A stretch of DNA of 64,000 bases from Candidatus Baltobacteraceae bacterium (GTDB taxonomy: Bacteria > Vulcanimicrobiota > Vulcanimicrobiia > Vulcanimicrobiales > Vulcanimicrobiaceae): positions 496,001 to 560,000 of the forward strand of contig DASXEW010000001.1 of NCBI GenBank assembly GCA_036489885.1, in the 5' to 3' direction. The position numbers were made by a program, and so were the translations under genes. How positions within the stretch are numbered: position 1 is the first letter of the stretch; every line of letters begins with the position of its first letter. A model generated the notes under the pieces. That model made no database searches. It was not told the origin of the DNA and saw only the letters and a list, made by a program, of their open reading frames with translations. Shown in pieces: positions 1-8,560 of the stretch.

Positions 1-890
1 TACCAGCGTGGAAGATTGCGGTTGTAGATCTTCCCGTAGCGATCGTTAAAGCTGAGGGCGGAGAACTTGTTGCCGGCATTCATCCAAAGATAGTTGCGCA
101 CGTCGTGACGCGTCCAGCCGCTTTTGGATATCGTGGCGGCGTGCTCGGGCCCGATGACCACGGCGCACGAGCCGCTGGAGACCGCATTGTTGTGCGCGAT
201 CGTCGACATTGCCGATATGATGCTATCCAGCACGCCCTCTGCGTCATCGGCGATGTGATTGGTGACGCTGTGCGGCGGCTCCGACGCAATCACGAATACG
301 GAGCTGTCGTCAGGATTCATGCCATGCTCAACGTGATAAGGCGCCCACGGCGAGATCTCTTCATTCTCCGCGATGCAGTACGTATATTTTGCGGGACTTC
401 CGAGCGTGCTCTTGTCGAGATCACCCGGTGTGCCGCCACCGACGGAGAGTAAGATCATGCGGATCGCCCGCCCAATCGTTGCGTTAGCACGATTCCCCGA
501 ACCAAAGACGTTGTGACCGGAATTCATTCCGATCTCGCGGCGAATCGGACCGTTGACGACGAGCAGCGGCGAGACCATGTGCGTCGTCGCCTGCACGCCG
601 TTCAAATTGAATGCGGGCGAGCAAAGCGCGAGCATCGCTGCGCGAACGACCGGTGCGTACTCGGGCTTGCAGCCGGCCATCACCATGTTGACGGCGAGAA
701 TCTGTCGTGTTAGTCCGCCGCGGCGCGGTGGAACGACGGCTTCGAGATGTTCGGGGTCTCCCCCGAGCGCGTCAATGACGGCCGCAATCTTCTCGGGCGT
801 TGGCGGAACGACGGGTAGTCCGTCGCTCCATGCTTGCTCGAAATAATACTCGACGAGGTCTTCAGTTTTTGTTTCCGCGAGAGTCGTCAT
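1..890 (-). CDS. Conserved hypothetical protein with DGLPVVPPT motif, C-terminus cut by window edge
   Basis: An uninterrupted minus-strand frame runs from an ATG at 890 to the left edge, giving about 296 residues without a stop. Near the N-terminus (about residues 23-31) it has DGLPVVPPT, followed by MVMAGCKPEY, GVQATTHM, ANATIGRAIR and KYTYCIAENEE. I associate this motif set with a widespread uncharacterised family often found near acyl-CoA or keto-acid enzymes and near UGSC-type proteins; that link is from memory. No signal peptide or membrane segment is visible. The gene is divergent from the ThDP enzyme, with about 30 bases between the starts, so the two may share a control region. The reaction is unknown. 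The codon pattern and the absence of stops over 890 bases make it a real gene. Confidence 0.8.
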   Translation of the reverse strand, partial: MTTLAETKTEDLVEYYFEQAWSDGLPVVPPTPEKIAAVIDALGGDPEHLEAVVPPRRGGLTRQILAVNMVMAGCKPEYAPVVRAAMLALCSPAFNLNGVQATTHMVSPLLVVNGPIRREIGMNSGHNVFGSGNRANATIGRAIRMILLSVGGGTPGDLDKSTLGSPAKYTYCIAENEEISPWAPYHVEHGMNPDDSSVFVIASEPPHSVTNHIADDAEGVLDSIISAMSTIAHNNAVSSGSCAVVIGPEHAATISKSGWTRHDVRNYLWMNAGNKFSALSFNDRYGKIYNRNLPRW

Positions 891-919
891 TTCGTCCCCT
901 CAAGGGTTGAGCAAATGCC

Positions 920-2599
920 TTGCACAACTCGCGAAGCGTGCCCTTTCTTTCAGGAAAACGCGCGTTTCTCGAGCTTCTTAAGCAAGAAGGCGTCGAATAT
1001 ATCTTCGGAAATCCCGGAACGACCGAGCTTCCGCTCATGGATGCGCTTGCCGTCGAAACGGAGCTCCGCTACATCCTCGGGTTACAGGAAGCTGCGGTGA
1101 TGGCGATGGCCGACGGTTACGCGCAAGCTTCCGGAAAACTTACGTGTGTCAGCGTCCATGTCGCTCCGGGACTCGGCAACGCCATGGGGATGCTCTACGA
1201 CGCGCGCAAAGCGGGCTCACCGATTATCGTGACGGCCGGACAACACGATCAGAGCTTCACGTTTAGCGAGCCGCTGTTGTGGGCCGATCTTCCGGAGATT
1301 GCGCGACCGCTCGTCAAGTGGTCGAGCGAGGTACGACGACTGGAAGAATTGCCGCTCGCGATTCATCGCGCGGCGAAAACGGCGCTCGCGCCCCCGACCG
1401 GTCCCGTTTTTCTCTCGCTTCCCGGGGATGTTCTCACGAACGAGGCCAATATTGAGATGGGCACGCGGTCACGCGTTGCGCCGAACGTGCGTGGGGATCG
1501 TGCCGCGATCGAAGCCGCGGCGAAGCTGTGTGCGAGCGCTCAGCGTCCGCTGATCTTTGCCGGTGACGCGATCGCGCAAAGCGACGCGCTTGCCGAAGTC
1601 GTTGCGTTCGCAGAGCTGCTCGGTGCCCCGGTCTACGCCGAAGTCGTATCGAGCCGCGCCTCATTTCCGTCATCGCATCCGCATTTCTTCGGTGCGATGC
1701 TGCGCTTGCAGAAGAACATTCACGAGATTCTGGCGCAGCACGATCTCGTGATCTCGCTCGGCGCCGATTTGTTCACGCTTTCGCTTCCCTCACCGGTCGA
1801 TGCTCTGCCGGAGAACCTCAAGATCGTTCACCTCGACACCGATCCGTGGGAGATTGCGAAGAACTATGCCGTCGAGGCCGCGATATTTGGTGAGCCTAAG
1901 GTGACGCTCCCCGAGCTTACGGCCGAGACACAGGAACGGATGACGCCGGAGCAGCGTAGCGCGGCGCGTGAACGCGGCGAAGAAACGCGCAAGCAGAATG
2001 CGCAAGCGCGCGCGAAACTTGCAGAAACCGCAGCCGAGGCCACGAAACGTACGCCGATCGAGGCGCTTGCGCTCTTGCAAGCCATCGCCGAGACCTTGCC
2101 CTCGAACGCCGTCGTCGTCGACGAAACTGTTTCGTCGGGGCTAGGGATACGCTCGTTGTTGCGCAGCGACGATTCACAAAGCTATTTCGGCTTGCGCGGC
2201 GGCGGCATCGGCTGGGGATTGCCGGCTGCGATCGGCGCGAAGCTGGCCTTGCCCTCGCGTCCGGTCGTCGCACTGATCGGCGATGGCAGCGCGATGTACA
2301 CCGTGCAAGGCTTGTGGACTGCGGCGCACGAGAAGCTCGCTGTCACGTTCGTGATCTTCAACAACACATCGTATAAGATTCTCAAGCAGCGCGCACTCGC
2401 AATGGGCGCGTTCACCGCGGAAACCAAGCGCTATGTCGCGATGGACTTAACGGAGCCCGCGATTGATTTCGTCGGCCTCGCGCGTTCGCTCGGCATCACG
2501 TCGGAGCGCGTCAAGACACTGGATGACGTGCGCTCGCATCTCAAGCGCGCAATCGAGTCGAACAAGCCGAACCTGATCGAGGTCGTTATCGCCGCATGA
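920..2599 (+). CDS. Thiamine-diphosphate enzyme, benzoylformate decarboxylase-like
   Basis: This is a 559-residue enzyme of the acetolactate synthase / benzoylformate decarboxylase (BFD) superfamily, which acts on 2-keto acids with thiamine diphosphate (ThDP) in the cytoplasm. The N-terminal Pyr domain holds GNPGTTELP and YILGLQEAAV with the cofactor-activating Glu (E57). The C-terminal PP domain holds the ThDP/Mg motif from GDGSAM to IFNN. Overall it matches BFD well: SVHVAPGLGNAMG keeps the His equivalent to BFD His70 (H80). The region expected to carry the second catalytic His (BFD His281) reads ADLFTLSLPSP and has none, so the substrate or reaction may differ. The start is TTG at 920; GTG at 938 is an alternative. 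The stop overlaps the next ATG (ATGA), coupling it to the CoA-transferase. Confidence 0.88.
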   Translation: MHNSRSVPFLSGKRAFLELLKQEGVEYIFGNPGTTELPLMDALAVETELRYILGLQEAAVMAMADGYAQASGKLTCVSVHVAPGLGNAMGMLYDARKAGSPIIVTAGQHDQSFTFSEPLLWADLPEIARPLVKWSSEVRRLEELPLAIHRAAKTALAPPTGPVFLSLPGDVLTNEANIEMGTRSRVAPNVRGDRAAIEAAAKLCASAQRPLIFAGDAIAQSDALAEVVAFAELLGAPVYAEVVSSRASFPSSHPHFFGAMLRLQKNIHEILAQHDLVISLGADLFTLSLPSPVDALPENLKIVHLDTDPWEIAKNYAVEAAIFGEPKVTLPELTAETQERMTPEQRSAARERGEETRKQNAQARAKLAETAAEATKRTPIEALALLQAIAETLPSNAVVVDETVSSGLGIRSLLRSDDSQSYFGLRGGGIGWGLPAAIGAKLALPSRPVVALIGDGSAMYTVQGLWTAAHEKLAVTFVIFNNTSYKILKQRALAMGAFTAETKRYVAMDLTEPAIDFVGLARSLGITSERVKTLDDVRSHLKRAIESNKPNLIEVVIAA

Positions 2600-3738
2600 G
2601 TGGCCCCCTGGACGGCGTGCGCGTCATCGATCTGTCCACGGTCGTTGCGGGGCCGCTCGTAACGCGACTGATGGCGGATATGGGCGCCGACGTCATCAAG
2701 GTCGAGTCCAAAGCCGGCGACATCATGCGCTGGACCGGCCCCGGCCGTCACGTCGGCATGGGTGCGCTGTTCATGCATCTCAATCGTGGTAAGCGCAGCA
2801 TCGTGCTCGATCTGAAGAACGAGGGCGATCGCGAGAAGGTCTTACGCCTGTGTGAAGGCGCCGATCTGCTCTTTCACAACATCCGTGCCGCAGCGATGGG
2901 GCGTTTGCGTTTAGGGTATTCCGACGTTGCGTCCCGCAATCCCAAAATTCTGTATGTGAGCTTAGTCGGATTTGCGCAAAACGGTCCGTACGCACCCTGG
3001 CCCGCGTACGATGATTTGATCCAAGGCGCCTCAGGGCTCGCTGCGATGTTCAAACGGACGGGAGAAGCGCCGCGCTTCGTTCCGCTCAACATGGCGGATC
3101 GTACGAGCGGCATCACCGCGCTCGGCGCCGTTCTTGCGGCCCTGTACCATCGCGAACGAACGGGCAAAGGTCAAGCCGTCGAGGTCGCGATGTTCGAAGC
3201 GCTCGTCGACTTCGTGTTCGGCGATCATCTTGGCGGGCATAGCTTCGAGCCGAGCGAGGGCGACTTCGGATACAAGCGGCTGCTCACGACGCTGCGGCGT
3301 CCGCATCGTACGCTTGACGGTTACATTTGTGTCCTGCTCTACGACGACAAGCAGTGGGAGCGATTTTTCGAGCAGGTCGGGCGCGCCGACCAATACGCGA
3401 GCGATCCGCGCTTGCACGACACGATCAAGCGCCGCGATCACTATCACGAAGCCTACACGATCGTCGCCGAGATTTTGGCGACGCGAACGACCGCGGACTG
3501 GCTGAAGATGCTGCGTGAGAACGATCTGCCGGCCGTGCCGATGAACGATCTCGACGACGTTCTCAGCGATCCGCACCTCGCGGCAACGGGATTCTTCGTT
3601 AAGCAGCAGCATCCGACCGAAGGCGTGATGCGCACCACCGGTCATGCCTCGCGCTTCGCGGGAACGCCGCTCCCCGATCCGGGCATCGCGCCCAATCTCG
3701 GCGAGCACACCGAAGAAATCCTCAGAGAACTGGGCTAG
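2596..3738 (+). CDS. CaiB/BaiF family (class III) CoA-transferase
   Basis: A 380-residue family III CoA-transferase, which would move CoA between an acyl-CoA donor and a carboxylic acid through an aspartyl-CoA intermediate. The N-terminus has GVRVIDLSTVVAGP and ADVIKVE, typical of the nucleotide-like fold that binds CoA. The candidate catalytic Asp is D168 in PLNMADRTSG. The length is close to the usual 380-400. It overlaps the ThDP enzyme by four bases (ATGA), so both are probably made from one transcript. A pathway that decarboxylates or condenses a keto acid and activates or recycles a CoA ester would fit, but the substrate cannot be read from sequence. It ends just before a hairpin repeat and converges on the hopanoid operon. 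Confidence 0.92.
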   Translation: MSGPLDGVRVIDLSTVVAGPLVTRLMADMGADVIKVESKAGDIMRWTGPGRHVGMGALFMHLNRGKRSIVLDLKNEGDREKVLRLCEGADLLFHNIRAAAMGRLRLGYSDVASRNPKILYVSLVGFAQNGPYAPWPAYDDLIQGASGLAAMFKRTGEAPRFVPLNMADRTSGITALGAVLAALYHRERTGKGQAVEVAMFEALVDFVFGDHLGGHSFEPSEGDFGYKRLLTTLRRPHRTLDGYICVLLYDDKQWERFFEQVGRADQYASDPRLHDTIKRRDHYHEAYTIVAEILATRTTADWLKMLRENDLPAVPMNDLDDVLSDPHLAATGFFVKQQHPTEGVMRTTGHASRFAGTPLPDPGIAPNLGEHTEEILRELG

Positions 3739-3740
3739 CG

Positions 3741-3783
3741 TTGTCATCCCGAGCGTAGGCGCGAAGCGCCGTAGTCGAGGGAC
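3741..3783. repeat. Dispersed hairpin repeat, copy 1
   Basis: The left arm TTGTCATCCCGAGCGTAG and the right arm GTAGTCGAGGGAC flank a perfect GC hairpin, GGCGC-GAA-GCGCC (3758-3770). The same arms recur at 61861, 61982 and (inverted) 62440. It lies between two convergent gene ends, where it could also stop transcription. Confidence 0.8.
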
Positions 3784-3792
3784 GGCGAAAAT

Positions 3793-4110
3793 CTACACGG
3801 GCGAGAACGAGGTTGATTTCATGATCTTGTTTTCTTGGTGCTGCATGTAGCCGGCTTCTGCGCTTTTCTTCAGATAGGCTTGCCACGCCGGATCGGCTTG
3901 CATTGCGGTGCGCTTTTTCTCGCGGTCGGCCATGCTCTCGTATTTCCAGATATGCACGACTTGGTTTTGCGTGCCGACTTCACTCATGAAGTAGCCAAGG
4001 GGCTCGCCCAGATACTTGAGTTGAATCGGATAGCCTTCCGCCTCATATAGCGCGAGCCAAACGTTGAGTTTTCCGGGCAGCGTGGTGTAGGTGCGAATAT
4101 CGACGATCAC
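3793..4110 (-). CDS. NIPSNAP family protein at the end of the hopanoid operon
   Basis: A 105-residue NIPSNAP-family protein with a ferredoxin-like alpha/beta fold. Family hallmarks visible are VDIRTYTTLPGK, the GYFMSEVG segment, QVVHIWKYESMADRE, DPAWQAYL and a final ENKIMKSTSFSPV. The start is the GTG at 4110, because it begins the domain and overlaps the hpnG stop (GTGA). The longer open frame to 4191 is only hpnG read in another frame. As the last gene of the operon it is almost certainly co-translated with hpnG. NIPSNAP proteins have no agreed biochemical role in bacteria. The position suggests a link to hopanoid or membrane lipid metabolism, but that is inference. Confidence 0.88.
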   Translation of the reverse strand: MIVDIRTYTTLPGKLNVWLALYEAEGYPIQLKYLGEPLGYFMSEVGTQNQVVHIWKYESMADREKKRTAMQADPAWQAYLKKSAEAGYMQHQENKIMKSTSFSPV

Positions 4111-4694
4111 GAGTGTCCTCCGTCGGTGAGAGCGTTGCGTACTATAAGAGCGGCTAACCGTGCGTAACGTGGCGCGGTTCGCGCGAGCCACGGCAATTCA
4201 CTCCATGCTTCGGGCCGGAGCAGGACGCTTAGCGGCCGCACCCACGCGTCCGAGATCTCACGTTCCGGCGTATCGAGAATGATACGAACGACCACCAGGC
4301 CCGGGGCGTTGATGAGGCCGCTCTCCATGTCGACGCCGGCAAAGCCGCGGGCGGCTAATTGGTCGCGCGCCTTTCCTCGCACGAGGGTCGTCGACGTCAC
4401 GAGCGGCGCGCTCTCCGGGGCTTCGCCGAGTCGCCGTGCGGCGTCGCGCAGATGCGTGGCTGCTTCCGAATCGCACCTGATGCGCTCTCCGCTCGGACGT
4501 TCGACCTCGTCGGGTATGAGGACGGTGCCGCTTGCGACACCGCGGCGCAAACCGCCGCAGAGTCCGAGGCTGATCACCGTATCGTCGAACGTTCCGCCAC
4601 GGGCGATGCCCGTTTTCACGACGCGCACGTTGAGATTCCGCAGCTCGAGCTGCGCGGCGCGATACTCGGTCTGCGTCGCGCAGACGACGATCAC
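4107..4694 (-). CDS. hpnG: Hopanoid-associated nucleoside phosphorylase HpnG
   Basis: A 195-residue purine-nucleoside-phosphorylase-like protein. In studied bacteria HpnG removes adenine from adenosylhopane to give (phospho)ribosylhopane, the second side-chain step after HpnH. The sequence begins MIVVCATQTEYRAA, has the family SLGLCGGLRRG loop and GFAGVDMESG, whose Met-Glu is the ribose-binding pair of this fold. It is slightly shorter than many homologues. It overlaps hpnA upstream (ATGA) and the NIPSNAP gene downstream (GTGA), so it sits inside one tightly coupled operon. Assignment rests on fold motifs together with the hopanoid context. Confidence 0.88.
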   Translation of the reverse strand: MIVVCATQTEYRAAQLELRNLNVRVVKTGIARGGTFDDTVISLGLCGGLRRGVASGTVLIPDEVERPSGERIRCDSEAATHLRDAARRLGEAPESAPLVTSTTLVRGKARDQLAARGFAGVDMESGLINAPGLVVVRIILDTPEREISDAWVRPLSVLLRPEAWSELPWLARTAPRYARLAALIVRNALTDGGHS

Positions 4695-5665
4695 TTCAAA
4701 TAGCCGCGACCGCGATACCAGTTGACGGCGCGTTCCAGTGCGCCGCGAACGGGGCCGGGCTTGTAGTTCAGCTCGTGTTGCGCTTTGGATGAGTCGACGA
4801 ACATGCGCTCTTCCGCCATGCGCACGCCCTCGAGCGGAACAAGCGGCTGCGCGTCGCGCCGCACGAAACAGCGCATCTCATCGACGTACGCGATCGTATA
4901 AAGGACAGGCTTCGGGATGCGCACGCGCGGAACGGGCTTGCCGGTGATCTCGGAGAGCATTTCCCACACCTCGTCGAGCGTAAGATTTTCACCGCCGAGA
5001 ATGTAGCGTTCACCGGGACGTCCATCGCGCAAGGCACTGACGTGCGCTCGCGCGACGTCCTCGACAGGGACCAGGTTCAATCCGCCCGACGGCGGCTTTG
5101 CAAACATGCGTCCGCGCGCGAAATTCAGGATCATCGCTCCGGTCGGCGTGGGCTTGTGATCGTTGGGACCGACGGGCGCGGTCGGCAACACGACGACGGT
5201 CGGTATGCGGCTCGACACTGCGCTACGCTCTTGTGCGAGCTTGGAAGCATGATAGCCCTCGCCGCCTTCGTGCGCGTAGTCAGCCTCCGTCGCAACGTTT
5301 GCGCCGTGCGCGGGTCCGACCGTCGCTGAGCTCGACGTCAGGACGGCGCGTTCGACGCCGGCGAGATATGCCGCGGCAAAGAGACTCTCGGTTCCGGTGA
5401 CATTGACGCGCTCGATTGCTTCACGATCGCCGGGCGCAAACGAATAGAGTGCCGCGCAGTGCACGAGGAAACGGCATTCACGCAAGCTGTCAAGCAAATT
5501 TCCAGCGCGCTCCAGGTCGCCGACGACGGTCTCGCACCCATCGAGGCGCGCCGCCTTGTCGCGCACGAGTGCGCGCACGGTGAAACCTGCCGCGAGCAGC
5601 TCGCGCAGGACGTGACTTCCGACGAATCCGGTCGCGCCGGTTAGGAAAACGCGGTCATTGCGCAA
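4691..5665 (-). CDS. hpnA: Hopanoid-associated sugar epimerase HpnA
   Basis: A 324-residue extended short-chain dehydrogenase/reductase. The N-terminal Rossmann motif TGATGFVGSH (residues 9-18) binds NAD(P), and the catalytic pair is Y138 and K142 in GYHASK. HpnA proteins are annotated as NAD-dependent sugar epimerases or dehydratases of hopanoid loci; their substrate is not firmly known. Here the gene lies between hpnH and hpnG, overlapping hpnH by 11 bases and hpnG by four. The assignment as HpnA, rather than a generic dihydroflavonol-reductase-like protein, comes mainly from this placement. Confidence 0.88.
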   Translation of the reverse strand: MRNDRVFLTGATGFVGSHVLRELLAAGFTVRALVRDKAARLDGCETVVGDLERAGNLLDSLRECRFLVHCAALYSFAPGDREAIERVNVTGTESLFAAAYLAGVERAVLTSSSATVGPAHGANVATEADYAHEGGEGYHASKLAQERSAVSSRIPTVVVLPTAPVGPNDHKPTPTGAMILNFARGRMFAKPPSGGLNLVPVEDVARAHVSALRDGRPGERYILGGENLTLDEVWEMLSEITGKPVPRVRIPKPVLYTIAYVDEMRCFVRRDAQPLVPLEGVRMAEERMFVDSSKAQHELNYKPGPVRGALERAVNWYRGRGYLK

Positions 5666-6662
5666 TGGCCGCGCGAACCGCTTGCTTGATCGATCCGGTC
5701 GTTGCGAGGACAGCAGTCGGCTCGTAGCCGCAGTGCGCCATGCAGTTTTCGCACTTTGGATTGCGTCCGCGGCCGTACTTCGACCAATCGGTATCCGTCA
5801 GCAGCTCTTTGTAGCTGCCGGCGTAGGGTGCATCCGACATCAGGTAACACGGGCGTTGCCATCCGAAAACGGAGTACGACGGAATTCCCCACGCCGTGCA
5901 CGCAAACTCGACTTTGCCTTCGAGGAAGTCCAGATACAGAGGCGTGTGATTGAGGCGCCACCGTTGGCGGTTGCCGTTGCCGAACGCTTCGCGGAAGATC
6001 GCGCGCGTTTGCTCGACGCCGAGGAAGTGTTCCTGATCGGGCGCCTTTTCATACGCGTAGCCGGGCGCGATCTGCATGACGTCGACTTGCGCGACGTCGT
6101 TGAGATAATCGAGCGTCTCGATGATCGTCTGCGGCGTGTCGCGATTGAAGAACGTCGTGTTGGTCGTCACGCGAAAGCCGCGCGCCTTGGCTTCTTTGAT
6201 CGCCGCAACCGCTTTATCGAAGATGCCTTCGCGGCAGACTGCTTCGTCGTGACGCGCGCCGACGCCGTCGACGTGGACGGACCACGAGAAGTAGACGGAG
6301 GGCTTGAACAGATCCATTTTCTTCTGCATGAGAATCGCGTTCGTGCAGAGGTACACGAAGCGTTTGCGCTCGACGAGCGCTTCCACGATCTCCGCGATCT
6401 GATCGTGAACGAGCGGCTCACCGCCGGCGATCGAAACCATCGGCGCTTCGCATTGCTCGACCGCGTCGATGCACTGCTGCACCGTCAGGCGCTGGCGTAA
6501 GATGTCGGTGGGAAACTGAATCTTTCCACAACCGCCGCACTCGAGATTGCACTGAAAGAGCGGCTCGAGCTGCAGAACGAGCGCGAATTTCTCGACTCGC
6601 GCAAGCTTCTTGCTGAGGATGTATTTGCCAACGGCGACTTTTTGCTGCAGCGGGATACTCAT
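5655..6662 (-). CDS. hpnH: Adenosyl-hopene transferase HpnH (radical SAM)
   Basis: A 335-residue radical SAM enzyme. HpnH joins the 5'-deoxyadenosyl group to diploptene, giving adenosylhopane, the first committed step of the extended C35 hopanoid side chain. The 4Fe-4S motif is C38-x3-C42-x2-C45 (CNLECGGC), followed by SIAGGEPL for S-adenosylmethionine binding. The C-terminal half carries several more Cys (CTAWGIP, RPCYLMSD, CENCMAHCGYEP), as in the HpnH family. It directly follows shc (ATGA overlap), so the cyclase and the enzyme that uses its product are translationally coupled. Confidence 0.95.
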   Translation of the reverse strand: MSIPLQQKVAVGKYILSKKLARVEKFALVLQLEPLFQCNLECGGCGKIQFPTDILRQRLTVQQCIDAVEQCEAPMVSIAGGEPLVHDQIAEIVEALVERKRFVYLCTNAILMQKKMDLFKPSVYFSWSVHVDGVGARHDEAVCREGIFDKAVAAIKEAKARGFRVTTNTTFFNRDTPQTIIETLDYLNDVAQVDVMQIAPGYAYEKAPDQEHFLGVEQTRAIFREAFGNGNRQRWRLNHTPLYLDFLEGKVEFACTAWGIPSYSVFGWQRPCYLMSDAPYAGSYKELLTDTDWSKYGRGRNPKCENCMAHCGYEPTAVLATTGSIKQAVRAAIAQ

Positions 6663-8560
6663 GACGTCATAATACTTTCGGTCGGCGGTTCGGAACGGCC
6701 CCCTTGGCCGTCGTCCGTCTTGGCGAGCGTCCGATCGAAACCGAGCGCGGTCAATGGAAACAGATGGCGATAAAGGTGGTAGTTAATGTAGAAGTCGCGC
6801 GGAAAACCGGTTCCGGTGTGATAAGGCTCGTCCCAGGTTCCGTCCGGGCGCTGCCGCTCGCGGAGAAATGCGAGACCTCGCTGCACCGCAGAATCCCGCC
6901 CCCGACCTGCGAGTTGCAAGGCGCAGACCGCCCAACCTGTCTGCGACGGAGTGCTTGCGCCGACACCGGCGAGCGATTCATCGACGTACGAATGAGCGGT
7001 CTCTCCCCAACCGCCGTCCGGATTTTGCACGCGTAGCAGCCAGGCGACGGCGCGCTCGGTCATGTCCTCGCCCGTCTTGAGCGCGACGAGCGACGATATT
7101 ACGCACCACGTGCCGTAGATGTGGTTCACGCCCCAACGGCCGAACCACGATCCGCCCGGCTTCTGCGTCGCGCGTAGATACGCAAGTCCCCGCGCAACAT
7201 ACGGATCCGAGATGTTGCGGCCGAGGAGCGCAAGCATCTCGAGGGCGTGCGCAGTGACATCTTCCGTCGGTGGATCGATGAGAGCGCCGAAATCGGCGAA
7301 CGGCATCCTGTAGACGATCTCGTTGTCGTTGTCGCGATCGAATGCTGCCCAGGCGCCGTTGCTGGAGCGCATCGCGAGTGTCCAATTGCAAGCGCGTTCG
7401 ATCGCGGCATTCGCGCGCTCGTCGAGCACCGCGCCTTCGAGCAGCGCGCACACGATCACGGCGGTGTCGTCGATGTCGGGATAGATGTCATTATCGAACT
7501 CGAACGCCCATCCGCCGTTGGGGACGCCTTTGCAGCGCACTTGCCAATCGCCCCACTGGTCGGGCGCGATTTGTTCGTCGAGCATCCACTTAACCGCACG
7601 TGTCAGCGTGGGATGTTCGCGCGGTAGGCCCGCCATGCGAAGCGCGCGGATCGCCCACGCGACGTCCCAGACCGGCGACATGCACGCTTGAAAACGCCAA
7701 CCGTTCTCGTCATGGATGACGAAACGTTGCATTCCGGTGAGTCCTTTGCGGATCACCGGATGCTCGAGTGGATAGCCTTCGATGGATAGCGCAATGAGCG
7801 AGTACACCCACGGCGGTTGAATGCCGCCCCAGCTTCCGTCGAGTTCTTGCCGCTCGATGATCCATTCGCAGACGCGTTTGATGGCCGTTTCACGCGCAGG
7901 CTTGCTCGGCAACCGTTCATATTGCTTGAGCAATTTATCGAGCCACCACATCCAGCCGGCGCCGGGGACGCTCCAAATGCGCCCGCGTGTTCCGGGCGCA
8001 AAGATCTCATCGACGTCGATTCCTAGCGGACGCACCGGACGGCGCGTAATCACAATCGTCAGCGGTGCGACCGTTCCGCGCGCCCAGCATGAGAAGTCGT
8101 ATAAGTTGAACGGAATCTGCGGCGGGAAGAAGATGATCTCGGGCGGCAGCGACGGGATGCCTTCCCACGGATAAATCCCGAACAGCGCCATCCAAATCTT
8201 GGTGAAGACGCGCGCTTCGGTCAAGCCGCCAAGACGATGAATCGTCGCGAGCGCGCGGCGCATCTCGTCTCGCTCCGTATCGAAGCCGAGCAATTTGAGC
8301 GCGACATAGGCTTCGATAGTCGTGCTCAAATCTGCGGGACCGTCGAAATACAGCGCCCACGATCCGTCGCTGCGTTGATGGTGGAGGAAATGCCGGATGA
8401 CACCGTCGCGAATGTCGTCGAACGGGACGCCGAGGAAGCGCATCAAGAGGATGTGCTCGGCGGTCATCGTGACGTTCGTCTCGAGCTCGCCGCACCACCA
8501 CCCATCGATCGATTGGTTCGCGATCAGCCAATCGACGGCTCTTTGCGTGTGATCGATCAC
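6659..8560 (-). CDS. shc: Squalene-hopene cyclase
   Basis: A 633-residue class II triterpene cyclase that folds squalene into hopene and hopanol at the membrane surface. The protonating DxDD motif is D362-I-D364-D365 (YPDIDDTA), close to its position in characterised cyclases. At least six QW-type motifs (QxxDGxW) are visible, for example QRSDGSW, QELDGSW, QNPDGGW and QRPDGTW, which stiffen the alpha/alpha barrels. Length is normal. The gene starts four bases inside the end of hpnE and ends four bases inside hpnH, so squalene production, cyclisation and side-chain addition follow one another on one transcript. Confidence 0.97.
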   Translation of the reverse strand: MIDHTQRAVDWLIANQSIDGWWCGELETNVTMTAEHILLMRFLGVPFDDIRDGVIRHFLHHQRSDGSWALYFDGPADLSTTIEAYVALKLLGFDTERDEMRRALATIHRLGGLTEARVFTKIWMALFGIYPWEGIPSLPPEIIFFPPQIPFNLYDFSCWARGTVAPLTIVITRRPVRPLGIDVDEIFAPGTRGRIWSVPGAGWMWWLDKLLKQYERLPSKPARETAIKRVCEWIIERQELDGSWGGIQPPWVYSLIALSIEGYPLEHPVIRKGLTGMQRFVIHDENGWRFQACMSPVWDVAWAIRALRMAGLPREHPTLTRAVKWMLDEQIAPDQWGDWQVRCKGVPNGGWAFEFDNDIYPDIDDTAVIVCALLEGAVLDERANAAIERACNWTLAMRSSNGAWAAFDRDNDNEIVYRMPFADFGALIDPPTEDVTAHALEMLALLGRNISDPYVARGLAYLRATQKPGGSWFGRWGVNHIYGTWCVISSLVALKTGEDMTERAVAWLLRVQNPDGGWGETAHSYVDESLAGVGASTPSQTGWAVCALQLAGRGRDSAVQRGLAFLRERQRPDGTWDEPYHTGTGFPRDFYINYHLYRHLFPLTALGFDRTLAKTDDGQGGRSEPPTESIMTS

